Below are positions 32,837 through 43,236 of a stretch of 64,000 bases of DNA, piece by piece. A program made the translations under genes and the position numbers. This stretch comes from Peltaster fructicola (taxonomy: Eukaryota > Ascomycota > Dothideomycetes): NCBI GenBank assembly GCA_001592805.2, contig CP051143.1:620001-684000 (forward strand), written 5' to 3'. The notes beneath the pieces were generated by a model. The model was not told the origin of the DNA. It saw nothing but the letters and a program-made list of their open reading frames with translations, and searched no databases. Numbering within the stretch: the stretch's first letter is position 1; every line of letters begins with the position of its first letter.

Positions 32837-34240
32837 CTATCGAGTGTATGTGTCGCTAACAGACGCTGCATATGAAGAATTATACTGTGGCTTGATATCT
32901 GGCTCCTCCAACACTGGGAAAGGATAGAGGAGGATGTTTGCACCAGCAGTGGCGAGCCAGGTCTCGGTAAGGAAAAAGTCTGCAAGATCCAGACCAGGAG
33001 TGAGGTAGTTGTTGCACACTGCGCCAAGGTTCAGACGACTGGTTTGACCAGGACCATCATTGGCGAGGGCGTCAACCAAAAGGTAGTATCCGAGTGGGTT
33101 GTAGAGAATACCTTCATGGGTGTAGAATGTGCCAGCAGCCTGCCCAGCACAGACGAGTTGGACTTCGTTGTTTGTCACACCAACTCCTCGAGCGTCAAGC
33201 AGGTATGCTGAAGCGCCAGTGCCTTGTTGTGGCTCGACAATCTCATCGAAGAAACCAGAGTAGACGGTTGTGGTGGGTACGAAGGCCGAGTCGCCATCGT
33301 TGGCTCGAAGAGCGGTGATGAACTTGCTGTTGTACTCTTGCTGCAAGATTGCTGGAGGTAGCGGCTCGCCTGGGGCTGCGACAAAGTTTGCAAACACTGT
33401 GCCGTGGTAGTCAGGAGAAAAGGCGATGTGATCAGTGACGACTTCACGGATGCTTGGCCAGAACTTGAATGCCCACTGAGAGTCAATGTTGCCTTGTGAC
33501 CAGCAGCCTATGGAGACTTGTCGTCCATTACTGATTGCTGTAATGTAGTTGATGGCGTAGGCGACGAATTCGGCGTTGTTCTGTGCGTCGCTCAATAAGT
33601 TAATCGGAATGTTAAGCCAGACCGGGTCTGCTATAGATGAGCCCTGTAGGAGAGGGATGTAGTTGCCCAGGAAAGTGCCATAACCAGTATCGCCTGTACC
33701 TGGGACGAGGATGATAGGATTTGGAGCGCCGTATGCGCCGTACTGGAAGGTGTCGGGAATGTAGATTGCTGCTCGGAGATCCTTCTCAGAGATGTCGTAA
33801 ACTACGTCGCGATGGTCTTTCTGAGGATAGATTGGCCAAGCTGGCTGTATTGGATTTGTGTTGTTCCAGCTCTCCTCGCCGGAGAGTAGGCCGTCCACGG
33901 CGTTTGCGATAGTTGCAACGTTGTCCACGGTAAGACCTGCAGCGACGATGTTGCCTATCGTGCCATAGATGTTGGTAGGCGATGGAGTGGCTTGACAGAT
34001 GCTCGACAATGTCCAGCTAGCTCCCTGAATGTCCGTGGGCTTCGAAGTCGCCGTGACCGTTGTGAGCTGGGCTAGGACTGAAGAAGCTCCCGTCAAAGAG
34101 CTGACTGCATCACCGAGACCGTTTAAAATCGAGTCTGCTAGTCCACGCTCAACTATCTGCTCAGCAGGAGCTGGAAGGGCAAGAGAGCCTTGAAGAAGAG
34201 TTGCAGAAAACACAGAAGTGAAAGCAATGTATGAACGCAT
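32837..34240 (-). CDS. Secreted lipase of the Candida antarctica lipase B type
   Basis: The frame extends to 34381, but the start at 34240 opens directly into a signal peptide (MRSYIAFTSVFSATLLQGSL), giving 467 residues. The alpha/beta-hydrolase domain follows a propeptide-like N-terminal section of about 160 residues. Catalytic residues by comparison with CALB are Ser248 in GCWSQGN, Asp332 in FDEIVEP and His375 in FYTHEG. CALB hallmarks include TWSQG-like spacing, FWPSIREVV, FSPDYHGTV and PTTTVYSG. The enzyme should hydrolyse esters outside the cell without a typical lipase lid. Ascomycete homologues are known and are longer than the basidiomycetous-yeast enzyme. The gene converges on the phosphofructokinase-2 gene. 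Confidence 0.9.
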   Translation of the reverse strand: MRSYIAFTSVFSATLLQGSLALPAPAEQIVERGLADSILNGLGDAVSSLTGASSVLAQLTTVTATSKPTDIQGASWTLSSICQATPSPTNIYGTIGNIVAAGLTVDNVATIANAVDGLLSGEESWNNTNPIQPAWPIYPQKDHRDVVYDISEKDLRAAIYIPDTFQYGAYGAPNPIILVPGTGDTGYGTFLGNYIPLLQGSSIADPVWLNIPINLLSDAQNNAEFVAYAINYITAISNGRQVSIGCWSQGNIDSQWAFKFWPSIREVVTDHIAFSPDYHGTVFANFVAAPGEPLPPAILQQEYNSKFITALRANDGDSAFVPTTTVYSGFFDEIVEPQQGTGASAYLLDARGVGVTNNEVQLVCAGQAAGTFYTHEGILYNPLGYYLLVDALANDGPGQTSRLNLGAVCNNYLTPGLDLADFFLTETWLATAGANILLYPFPVLEEPDIKPQYNSSYAASVSDTYTR

Positions 34241-35036
34241 GGCTGCAATCTGTGCGAGGAAGGAAACGAGAGGACAGGAAACCGACAACAAGGGATCCTC
34301 GCGCGAACAAAAGAGTGAAGATGACTGCAGGATGGATGCTGCGTAATGGAAGGACGGGGAGCTTTTCATGCGAAGGACCACCGTAAGAGATAGAGTCTCG
34401 GAACGATTGTACGGAGAGTCTGCATGTCCAGGCTAGGCACATAGCTGCTGCAGCATGTCTTGTTGTCAGCAAAGAGCTCAGCCGGTGGACGGGTTTTGTG
34501 AAGCGCAGGAGACCCGCCGTTGATATATCCACCCTGGTATTTTCCTCTCAAGGAAGCGATCGACAATATAGCAAATGAGGTCCTGCGATCAACTTCGATT
34601 GCCGAGAAGTGCTGTGCTATGAATGGACCACGGCGGCAGTCAGTAAAGCTTAAAATTCTTAAGCAGAAAACGAATGCAGATCTCACTACCTCATTTGATT
34701 TTGGACTCAAGCCCACGGAGCTTGACGTAACTTTCGCCTCCTTATATTCAGATCATGCAGAGTGAGCCATGGCTGACGCGTATATACAGGACACAATGAG
34801 GATGGTGGCGGTTGACGCGGTGACCTCGGAACATGCATGATGCTTTGAAACCAGGACAAAACATACCTGGACACTCAGAGCTGATCGGAATATGCATGAG
34901 TCTTCAAGACAGGCTCCGAGATGCGTTGAAGAAGAGGATGATCACAAATCCGCCTACAGCTCGTAAATCGTGACGATCATGCTGGAATCAATATGTACAC
35001 CTCCTGTTGCTTGGCGGATAACGAGTGAGGCTACTG
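34241..35036. other. Lipase upstream region and MscS 3' region
   Basis: This is a 796-bp spacer between two minus-strand genes. It contains only short ORFs. An ACGCGT site near 34777 followed by TATATAC (TGACGCGTATATAC) is the most promoter-like element on view, but it lies more than 500 bp from the lipase start. Confidence 0.4.
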
Positions 35037-37268
35037 TCATCGGTACGGTTGTGGTATCGTCGCTTGTCGATGCAGGATGCTCTCGAAGCTCGATCTATGC
35101 GTCCTGCTGCTAGCCGTCACAGACGCTCGTCGTCCAGTAAGTGTCTGGACGAGGTTGTTGACCGGGTTATTGAAGCCACTGGTCATCGTCTCCGTCGACA
35201 ATGTTGGTGGCACGAATCTCTTGCTCGCCACATCCTCAGCATGCTTTGCCCGAGCGCTGATTGCGTCCACATCCGAGATGGCAACACTGTAGCTAGGGTT
35301 CTTGAAGTCTCCCAGAACAGGTGCTGATCCACCAGGCGGCTCTATCGGAACCTTGCGCATTGCGCTCAGCAGCTCACACATGAACTTGTTGCGTCGTGTC
35401 TGGCGTAGTGTCTCGTTCGAGAAATTCGACTTGTACTTGATCTCTACTCGAAGCTCGAGCTGCTTCAAGTCGCCCACGCTAATAAGGTGTATGTCGACGT
35501 TCTCCTTGAAGTCACGTCTGTTCTCTGTCGCTCGCACGAAGTTCTCGAGCTCCGCTCTGAGTGTGTCGATGTCCTTTGCTGACGTTGCTGCAGAGATGTT
35601 GAATGTGTATCGTTCTTTCTGTGCCCTGCTGCGCGAGATGTTTTCGATCCATAAGGTATTGGCGACATTGTGAGGGATCTGCACAGTCTTGTCGCTGTCG
35701 ATTCTCCTGAACACTGAGTACATCAAGCTGATGTGCTCAACGATGAGCTCGGCCTTGTCGATGTCTACTCTATCGCCCACATCGTAAGGATGCTTGACGA
35801 AAAGAAAGATGCAGCACGACAGGAACTCAGTGACCGTACCTCCGATAGCAAACGCCAGACCAGTGAATGTCGACCATAGTTGCGTCGTGCTTGACGCAAA
35901 GGTGTCTGAGAAGAACGCAGCATAGACAAAGCCAACAGCAATGAGGACGATCACGCTCAGCAGCTTGTCCAATACGCCAATCGCCTCACCAATGTCGGCC
36001 ATGCTCTTCGCTCTGTTCTTGCGTTCTGTGCCTGCGCTGACTATCAGCATGGTCATCTCATCCAGACTGACATCTCCATTCCCATCACAGTCCAACGCGG
36101 CGAAGATAGCTCTGGCTTCCTCCTGCTTGGTCGTACCGAGGACCTCCTCGAGATCCTCAGGATAGAGAGCATCTTTTCCGACACCAACGAAGGACAGCCA
36201 CAGTCGACGTGCGAGAGCCTTTGAGGCTCGCTGTGTCTCCAGTGCTTCGATGACGACAGAGTGTGCGGAGGTGCTGCTGAACATCTGCTTGCCGGTGATA
36301 TCTGACGCCATGGCACCGAATGCAGCGGTTACCTTGTCTCCTGCACGACCAATGCCGTTGACAAATTTGGAACGAAGACCTACCCGGGCAAGCCTCTCGC
36401 GAACCTGAAGAGCATTGCCCTGGATCTCAGCATCTTCAACCTCAAATTCGCGGCAGAACTCTGGAAATAGTCGTCGCGATGCATCGTACAAGAGGTCGAG
36501 GAGCAATATGAGCTTCTTGCTCTGCTTGATCTTGTGTTCGTATTGCTTGCGATGGTAGTTGATGCTGACAAGCTGAATGATGGTCTTCTCTGCTAAGAGG
36601 ATGGCTGTGACGACGATGAGTGCTTTGAAAGCTTTGTTCAACGGAACATCGACCCAGTAGACAGATGGCGACGTTGGGTTGTTGATGCGGGTGATCAGTC
36701 TTGTGCTTGCCCATGCAGTGATAGACCATAGCAAGAGAGAGATAGGGATCTCTAGCTTCTTAAGCACTTGTGCGTACTTCCTCACGCCAGCGCTGAGCAA
36801 GCCTGCAGTCATCTGGAAGAGGACCGGGAATGTCTTCGCAACGAGCTTGCATACCCAGAGTGCAACCCAGATGACCTCAAGCCAGATAAACAGACCGAGC
36901 ATCGACGTTGTGCCTCTTGGGTCATTCGCAATTGGCTGATCAGACCATCCTGGAAGCGTTGCGTAGAGCGCCAACGGTACAGCTAGCACAGCACCAACAG
37001 GCAGAATGTACAATGCATACCTGACCAGAATGCTTGAGCTGTGTACCTTGTAGAAGAAGTTTCCAATCTTGTTCAGAGTATCCTGGTCGTTATGCGATCC
37101 CTTTCTTGTCATAGATATGAGTTCGTTCGTCGTTTGTCGTCTTCCCAGTATGGGTCGTTCGCTCGCGGAGCTGACAGGTATGGTCGTTGTACGAGGAGTC
37201 TTAATGGTACTGTTGCCGCTCTCGAGATCGTCAAGGTGCACTGCCTTGTCAGTGAACGGCGTGCCCAT
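35037..37268 (-). CDS. MscS-family mechanosensitive ion channel with EF-hand
   Basis: An intronless frame encodes 743 residues. Several N-terminal membrane helices span about residues 75-245. A cytosolic region follows with one EF-hand, DCDGNGDVSLDE, at about 386-397. Next come the MscS pore helix and the beta domain (YDVGDRVDIDKAELIVEHISLMYSVF). This layout matches Msy1/Msy2 of fission yeast, which sit in the endoplasmic reticulum and regulate calcium entry and survival under hypo-osmotic shock. The EF-hand suggests calcium feedback. The tail is Ser/Thr/Arg-rich. The gene is divergent from the HET-domain gene. Confidence 0.93.
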   Translation of the reverse strand: MGTPFTDKAVHLDDLESGNSTIKTPRTTTIPVSSASERPILGRRQTTNELISMTRKGSHNDQDTLNKIGNFFYKVHSSSILVRYALYILPVGAVLAVPLALYATLPGWSDQPIANDPRGTTSMLGLFIWLEVIWVALWVCKLVAKTFPVLFQMTAGLLSAGVRKYAQVLKKLEIPISLLLWSITAWASTRLITRINNPTSPSVYWVDVPLNKAFKALIVVTAILLAEKTIIQLVSINYHRKQYEHKIKQSKKLILLLDLLYDASRRLFPEFCREFEVEDAEIQGNALQVRERLARVGLRSKFVNGIGRAGDKVTAAFGAMASDITGKQMFSSTSAHSVVIEALETQRASKALARRLWLSFVGVGKDALYPEDLEEVLGTTKQEEARAIFAALDCDGNGDVSLDEMTMLIVSAGTERKNRAKSMADIGEAIGVLDKLLSVIVLIAVGFVYAAFFSDTFASSTTQLWSTFTGLAFAIGGTVTEFLSCCIFLFVKHPYDVGDRVDIDKAELIVEHISLMYSVFRRIDSDKTVQIPHNVANTLWIENISRSRAQKERYTFNISAATSAKDIDTLRAELENFVRATENRRDFKENVDIHLISVGDLKQLELRVEIKYKSNFSNETLRQTRRNKFMCELLSAMRKVPIEPPGGSAPVLGDFKNPSYSVAISDVDAISARAKHAEDVASKRFVPPTLSTETMTSGFNNPVNNLVQTLTGRRASVTASSRTHRSSFESILHRQATIPQPYR

Positions 37269-37999
37269 GCTGGGCCTGAAAGCAATGCTGAGCGGGAATG
37301 AGGCAGAAAGAAAAGTGAAGTCAAGGATTGATATACTTGGGAGCTGAAGTGAGTTCTAGCACGGTCGTCGTCGTCGACGGCATTCAACGCATTGGCATGA
37401 AAGTTCTCAGCCCTTTGAGAATGCGTTAGTGAAGGATCGTTATGGTATTGGCTCCCTTTGATGTGCCTGAAACATTTCAGGAGACGCGTCTATAAGTCGC
37501 GCCACGCCGGTGGAAACATCACACAGTTTGGGCGTTTCGACACGCCGCAGCTGACGCTGCATCTGAATGCGGTTGAACGCTGTTGACAATCGTCGCCATC
37601 CCTGTTGCGAATTCGTTTGTCGTGAGAGAATTGTGCTGCTTTTGTCGAATGCTGAAATCGAAAGAGCCAACTTTGGTCAATGCTCATGGCTGCCTGCCAA
37701 GCTGTTGAGCTTCAATCTCTCTCTTTCTCTCTTCGTGACACATCACATTGAACTCCATCTGCTCCAACATGTGTGGCAAGTGACAGCCTACGCGCTGTTC
37801 TCGGGTCCACTCGCCAATCTTCAGCCTTGTTATCAGCACGCTATATGCTGTCTTCGCAGCCTTGTCGGCAACGGAAGCTGAGCATTGCATAATCATGCAG
37901 TGCAAGCGACAGCCTTGGCTCGAGCAGTAGCGATATGTCATACCATGCCTGAGTGCACTTCTCTGTCCCATCAGAATATGTCATCACGATCCCATCACA
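37269..37999. promoter_or_regulatory. Divergent promoter between MscS channel and HET gene
   Basis: A 731-bp spacer. A pyrimidine-rich tract with repeated CTCTCTTT lies at about 37713-37732, and an ACGCGT near 37485 is followed by TATAAG (GACGCGTCTATAAG). These are typical fungal promoter features, but their target gene is not determinable. Confidence 0.4.
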
Positions 38000-40183
38000 A
38001 TGAACACAGTGGCATTGTGTGAGAGTTGTGACACTATCGACTTCAGAGCGGCTGGACTACACGCCCCTGGAGATGGAGACTACAACTTTTTTGCCTTAGA
38101 TGAGGTACTTCTCACAAAGACACTCCGGAATGCCTCCACTTGCACCTTCTGTTCCCGCATGTCAGTTTTCATCCTTTCATGGTTGCGAGTGAGATTTGGT
38201 GACTTTGAGGACGCATCCGTCTTCGAAGCAAGGGTCAGCATTGGGGCATATCGAATCAAGAATGTCAAAGAGTTGAATGGCACTGAGGCCGAGACTGCCG
38301 TGCCAAGTCTTTTCAGGATATCCGCCAGCTTCACCATCAAGGATCCTGTGTCTGGCGAGCTGTACGGACCAACCTTGACCTTACAAAAGTGTGATCCTTC
38401 TCCTGCAGCAATCGACTCACTTTTCAGTCTCGGCGTCACAGAATGGCCAGATACTGGTGAGAGATACCTCGGTCGTTTTAGACCGCTCAATGCCGATTTG
38501 AGGTTATTCAAGAAGTGGAAATACTCTTGTCTGGACAGGCACGGCGAAGAGTGCAGGCATCGTCCCACCTACCTCGCCACGACTCTCCAAGAGCTACGCG
38601 TGATCGATGTGCAACAGTTCTGTCTGGTTGATGTTAAGCAGGACAAGAGCTGGGTTTCATTGAGTTACTGTTGGGGTAAAGCAGCAGTATTCACGTTACA
38701 AAAGCATGACTTAGAAGAGCTGTATATGCCAGGAATTCTCAGGAAGAAACCGATATCACAGGTCGTCCAGGACGCCATCGCTGTCACTGCTGCTGCTAAT
38801 GAGCGCTATCTTTGGGTTGACGGCCTGTGCATCACTCAAGACGATGAGTCGGAGAAGCAAAGAATCATTCCACTCATGGACGAGATCTATAGCGCCTCAG
38901 TCTTCACCATTGTTGACGCAGCTGGTGCTGACCCTCGACATGGTCTTTCCGGTGTCTCTACTGGGAGCAGATGCATCAGACAAGAGCTTTTCGTGGTGAA
39001 GGGCACTCCACTGATGGAAGTGCTTGATCCGGTCAATATCTTTGACGCCAGCGGTGTTGTGAGCGACTCAACGTGGAACAGCAGAGCCTGGACATTTCAA
39101 GAAGGACTACTTCCTCCTCGTCTGCTCATTTTCGCTCCGGAGCAAGTATACTGGCAGTGCCCTCGAGCCGCATGGTGCGAGGACGGATGCTGGGAATACT
39201 TCAGCGGCAATATCATCTATCGACACAGCCACTCAGATGAGTTTCGCGAGCTCTGGTCATCAGCTGACAATGTTGAGCATTCGTACCGCCGGCTGGTTGA
39301 GCTGTATTCGCAAAGAGCAATGTCTGACGCAAGTGACGGCTTGAATGCACTCTCAGGTATACTTCGAGCGCTTCAGGCTCGATTTGGTCTCGATTTCATC
39401 TGGGGCATGCCATCGAGATGGCTTGGCGCAGCTCTAACCTGGCCGACAGAATATGATATGAACGGAGTGACCAGAAGATCTGCGCTGGTATATCCAAGGC
39501 TACCCGGCAGTGACTACGAAGACTCATCAGAGGTGCGATGCAAATTTCCGAGCTGGTCTTGGGTTGGCTGGGAAGGGAAGATCATCTTTGACGATCTTTT
39601 TGGCTCACTGGAATCTAGGCATGCAGGCCTTGTGTTTCATACGGTCGACAAAACAGGAGAGACCCACATCGTTGAGCAGCACTCGACGTTCAAAGAGAAG
39701 TATGCGCTCAGCAACAACGAGCAACGACGACGACTTGCAGCCTTGGCAGAGTGCCCAGCATGGCGAGATGACTCGAGGACGGATATCACCCTCAAAGACA
39801 TGCCGGCAGCAATGTTTCGCAATAACTCATGGGCCATTGCCTTGGCCTTCTGGACTAGCGTAGCTCGTGTTGAGATACAGCTTGTCCAGGCTGCACGTCG
39901 TTTTGATAGAGCTCACAAGCTGTTCCATCATGGCAAAGAACTGCAGGTGATGTGGAATCAGCCACCTCGACTCGACGTAGCGACAGGGCCGAAGACTTTT
40001 TTTCTGGTCATCGTAGGCCGAGACACGCTGTCGCATATCAGAAGCAAAGACCAGCTTATAGCTATCGTCTCAGAATGCGATCGGGATGATGGCCTGCTCG
40101 AACGCTGTGGTGCTGTTTCAATGAATGAGGAAGATTGGATCGCAATACAGGACAGGTCGTGGGAGAAGGTGTTCTTGATCTGA
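38000..40183 (+). CDS. HET-domain (heterokaryon incompatibility) protein
   Basis: An intronless frame encodes 727 residues. The three HET blocks are present: WVSLSYCWG (218-226), RYLWVDGLCITQDD (269-282) with MDEIYSAS (293-300), and NSRAWTFQE (360-368). Ahead of the domain lies a Cys-rich N-terminus (LCESC, CTFCSRM) with the usual LG.I...L layout of plant-pathogen-type HET proteins. The C-terminal 300 residues include WSWVGWEG and are otherwise unassigned. HET domains are TIR-related and trigger cell death after non-self recognition in the few proteins studied. Most, including this one, have no known trigger. No partner (NACHT, STAND) is fused to it. Confidence 0.93.
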   Translation: MNTVALCESCDTIDFRAAGLHAPGDGDYNFFALDEVLLTKTLRNASTCTFCSRMSVFILSWLRVRFGDFEDASVFEARVSIGAYRIKNVKELNGTEAETAVPSLFRISASFTIKDPVSGELYGPTLTLQKCDPSPAAIDSLFSLGVTEWPDTGERYLGRFRPLNADLRLFKKWKYSCLDRHGEECRHRPTYLATTLQELRVIDVQQFCLVDVKQDKSWVSLSYCWGKAAVFTLQKHDLEELYMPGILRKKPISQVVQDAIAVTAAANERYLWVDGLCITQDDESEKQRIIPLMDEIYSASVFTIVDAAGADPRHGLSGVSTGSRCIRQELFVVKGTPLMEVLDPVNIFDASGVVSDSTWNSRAWTFQEGLLPPRLLIFAPEQVYWQCPRAAWCEDGCWEYFSGNIIYRHSHSDEFRELWSSADNVEHSYRRLVELYSQRAMSDASDGLNALSGILRALQARFGLDFIWGMPSRWLGAALTWPTEYDMNGVTRRSALVYPRLPGSDYEDSSEVRCKFPSWSWVGWEGKIIFDDLFGSLESRHAGLVFHTVDKTGETHIVEQHSTFKEKYALSNNEQRRRLAALAECPAWRDDSRTDITLKDMPAAMFRNNSWAIALAFWTSVARVEIQLVQAARRFDRAHKLFHHGKELQVMWNQPPRLDVATGPKTFFLVIVGRDTLSHIRSKDQLIAIVSECDRDDGLLERCGAVSMNEEDWIAIQDRSWEKVFLI

Positions 40184-40712
40184 ATGCCTGTTCCATGGCG
40201 TTAGCTATCGACTTCGTACTCACAGTCAAGTGAGTAATGCTTGCTGACTGATCATATCAAGCTATACTGACACTAATGCAGAACGAAAGGCTTCCAACAG
40301 AGCATGCTGCTTCACAAGACTGATCGATCTCTGGAAAGTGATGTGTGATCAACGGAAAGGCTGTCCCTGCCGAGCGCGTCAACAGATCAAGGTGTGTTAC
40401 AAGGGCATCAATCCGGTGCACAGAGAGCAGTCCACAAGCGTGGAGCTATTCCACCGCAAACTCAATCACTGACATCTACTGTCAGCCATGGAGAACCAGT
40501 ACTGTCTATCAGGAGATCAGCATCTACGATCATGGTCAACTCCAGTATCACCGCTAATGTACTGCAGCGGCGTACAATATATTTATAGGTTTCGGACACG
40601 CATCATCATGCCGCTGCCGCTCGGATAACACACACCCTGAGAACTGGCACGACGTGCACACATCTTATTGCATTTGCCCACCTCACGACCTCTACGGCAA
40701 GCACTCACGGAG
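40184..40712. other. Spacer between HET gene and Hsp70-like gene
   Basis: A 529-bp spacer on a tandem pair. No conserved ORF is visible. It likely holds the HET 3' region and the promoter of the next gene. Confidence 0.4.
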
Positions 40713-42035
40713 ATGTCAGTATTGCATGCGTTGATCTTATCGATATCTATCTTCGGCCTTGTCACAACGAGTGTTGCTCAGGTGGCAGATGTTATTGGAT
40801 TGGCAAGTCTGAGGCCGCAAGAGTCTCACCGTATCTGTCCTCTGCCAAGTTGCAATACGTGTCCAAGCATTGCTGAGCTTCGCGCACCAGGTGTCGGGCT
40901 CTCGTTGGAAACTAGTCATGGGTAACGACCAGAGATTGACTCACTCCAGTCCCATTTACATAGCGCAAGCTGACGAAGACGATCTAGCACTGCTGTGGTG
41001 CGGCACCACGATGGTACCTTCCAACATATCGCTTTGATCGAAGGTGATCACGACTATACTGCTCTCATGCGTCGCTTGGCTACCGGACCGATATGTCGCG
41101 GACCTGATCATCTTGACACTCGCTGGGAGAAGGCGCAGTACTTGATAGCACGGACACGGAGACTCGCGAACAAGCTTCTTGGTCTGCCGGCGACACCACA
41201 ATGCGCTACGCTTGCTCTGATGGTCTCGAAGCTCCTGGAGGCTACGCAAGCAAGGCTCGGTGACGAAGCTGTTACAGCGGTAGTACTCACTTCTCCGGAC
41301 CGCATCAGGTTGACAGAAGAGGAGATTGGTGATATTCTCGACCATCTAAAGCTTCGAAACCTGATGAAAGGCCCATATTCACTCTACCAGCTCTACGCCA
41401 CATCGGCCGCGTATGCAGGCCATGGCAAAGGTCTATGTCGCACCTACATCGATGCGTATGCGTGTGAAAGCGAGGAATCAAATCTACCCCAACAGCGGGT
41501 GTTACATGTGGACTTCAACATGGAGAGCCTTAGTGGTACCATCAAGAGCCTGCAAACCGCTCATGATGGCTCTGTGGATGCGAGTTTCATAGATCCAGAT
41601 CTAGGTATGAGACACAAAGACGTACAGCGTGTCTCAATGACTACGGACAGCGACAACAGCAGACAATACTGGACTACAATTTCCACTCGAGTCGAAGAGC
41701 TCGCCAATTCTCTGAATCGTGTCTACATGCCACATGTGACTGACCTGCTCCTGACCGGACCTTTCGCGACAGACAAGCGCTTCCAGGCTGCCATCAGGAC
41801 AGCATTACATGGCCTTGTTGCCCACGACGATGTGCTTGCCGTGCTTCAAGATGGGAATGACACCATTCGCGACCAGGACAGGAGGCGATCCGTTTTCGAA
41901 TTCGCTACAGCTCGAGGAGCAGCCGAGATCGCAAAGCGCAGGCAGGAAGGACCCGTGAATTGCGCACAGAGCGACGAGTGCAGACGCAGGAGGGAGCATG
42001 CACACGAAACACGCAACCTCTTGAACACGCAGTGA
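40713..42035 (+). CDS. Degenerate Hsp70-like protein with N-terminal signal peptide
   Basis: Two exons, 40713-40921 and 40988-42035, are joined by a 66-nt GTAACG...TCTAG intron with a GCTGACG branch-like site, giving about 418 residues. The N-terminus (MSVLHALILSISIFGLVTTS) is a likely signal peptide, followed by a Cys-containing segment (ICPLPSCNTC). Across the splice junction the sequence LSLETSHGTAVVRHHDGTF aligns in pattern with the phosphate-1 strand-turn-strand of Hsp70/actin ATPases. Later, RVLHVDFNMESLSG and TDLLLTGPFATDKRFQ resemble the phosphate-2 and adenosine segments. Key catalytic glycines and acidic residues are not conserved, so ATPase activity is doubtful. Similar uncharacterised proteins occur in other Dothideomycetes, as far as I recall. 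The end EGPVNCAQSDECRRRR is Cys- and Arg-rich. Confidence 0.7.
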
Positions 42036-42550
42036 TCGAGACGTTGTTGGCTTCAGATTTGAAGCCTGGTGTATAGATTATTGGTTTGAAGCCTCACGAG
42101 GCATAGTGTCGGTCGTCTAGATCAAGATCTCCAGTCACTTGAAGAACTCCATACCATGTCATTTGTCCGCAGAGCATGAATATGTTCGTGGGAGAGGTAA
42201 TGTCAGTGCTTACTGCATCGAGCTTGTAGATACCACAATGCATCATCATCCTCCACGATAGTTGTGCAAATAGACCTGCAGTCGAGACGAGCGACACGCA
42301 CTTCCTAGCTGTGAGGTTTAGTGACGTGGTGACAGATCTTGTGGTCGGCTACGATCGGGAATTCCTTGGCACCAGCGGAAGGACAACCTTCGAGCTTCAA
42401 GCTCAGAAAAGCAGTATACCACAGCGCAATCTCTTTTACGCGTTGCCAAACCGCCCATTGACCTTTCCACCGAGCAGTCGAGGGACGTGTTCGTGGCCCT
42501 TAACACAATAGCACGACAGTCGCGCCGCCTAGTCGCCTCAGACAGCAACC
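42036..42550. other. Spacer upstream of cox5
   Basis: A 515-bp stretch with only short, unremarkable ORFs. It should contain the promoter of the cytochrome oxidase subunit gene. Confidence 0.4.
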
Positions 42551-43236
42551 ATGCAGCGCACTCCAGCTCTTTTTCGCGCACTCCCTACTCCAGCACGAGC
42601 TGCTACACGCTCTGCATTCGCCCTCACGCAACAGACAACCCAGAAGCGATGTGCTCACGCAGTCTCCAACCCAACTCTCGCCAATATTGAGCGCCGCTGG
42701 ACCGAGATGCCTCCTCAGGAGCAGGCCGAACTCTGGATGGCACTCCGTGACCGAATGAAGACCGACTGGACTCAGCTCACAAACCAAGAGAAGAAGGCTG
42801 GTAGGTACACATGATATGAAGAGCAGGATCCTTTGTCGGTGCTACGCTCGTGGAGGCATTACATGACGCATATATTCTTCGTGAAGGACTTCAAGCTGAC
42901 CACAACCACAGCATACTGGATTGCCTTTGGTCCACACGGTCCTCGCGCTGAAGCACCACCAGGAGAGAGTGCTACAATCCTCTGGCAGGTGACTCTCGCT
43001 GTTGTTGTCAGCTTCGGACTGTTCGGTCTCGTCAGAGCTTTCGCGCGACCACCACCATCAACCATGAACAAGGAATGGCAGGAGGCTACTGAGGCCTACC
43101 TCAAGGTATGCCGACGAAACCGTACTTACGGATCAATACTAAGCATGAACAGGAAAACAACATCGAGCCAATCACTGGTATCTCGAACCCAGAGTACAAG
43201 GGCAACTTCTCGGTGCAGAGTGGTCCAAAGAAATAG
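42551..43236 (+). CDS. cox5: Cytochrome c oxidase subunit COX5 (subunit IV family)
   Basis: Three exons, 42551-42800, 42912-43105 and 43153-43236, with introns of 111 and 47 nt, give 175 residues. The N-terminal Arg/Thr/Ala-rich stretch (MQRTPALFRALPTPARAATR) is a mitochondrial presequence. The matrix domain (ANIERRWTEMPPQEQAELW) is followed by one membrane helix (WQVTLAVVVSFGLFGLVRAF) and a short intermembrane-space tail ending GNFSVQSGPKK. This is the nuclear-encoded COX IV homologue of complex IV in the inner membrane. The junctions restore KKA-AYWIAFGPHGPR and EAYLK-ENNIEPITG as in other fungi. Confidence 0.95.

Noticed and set aside
38080-38568. 162-codon minus-strand ORF opposite the HET gene
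   Set aside because: Antisense to the conserved HET protein; shadow.
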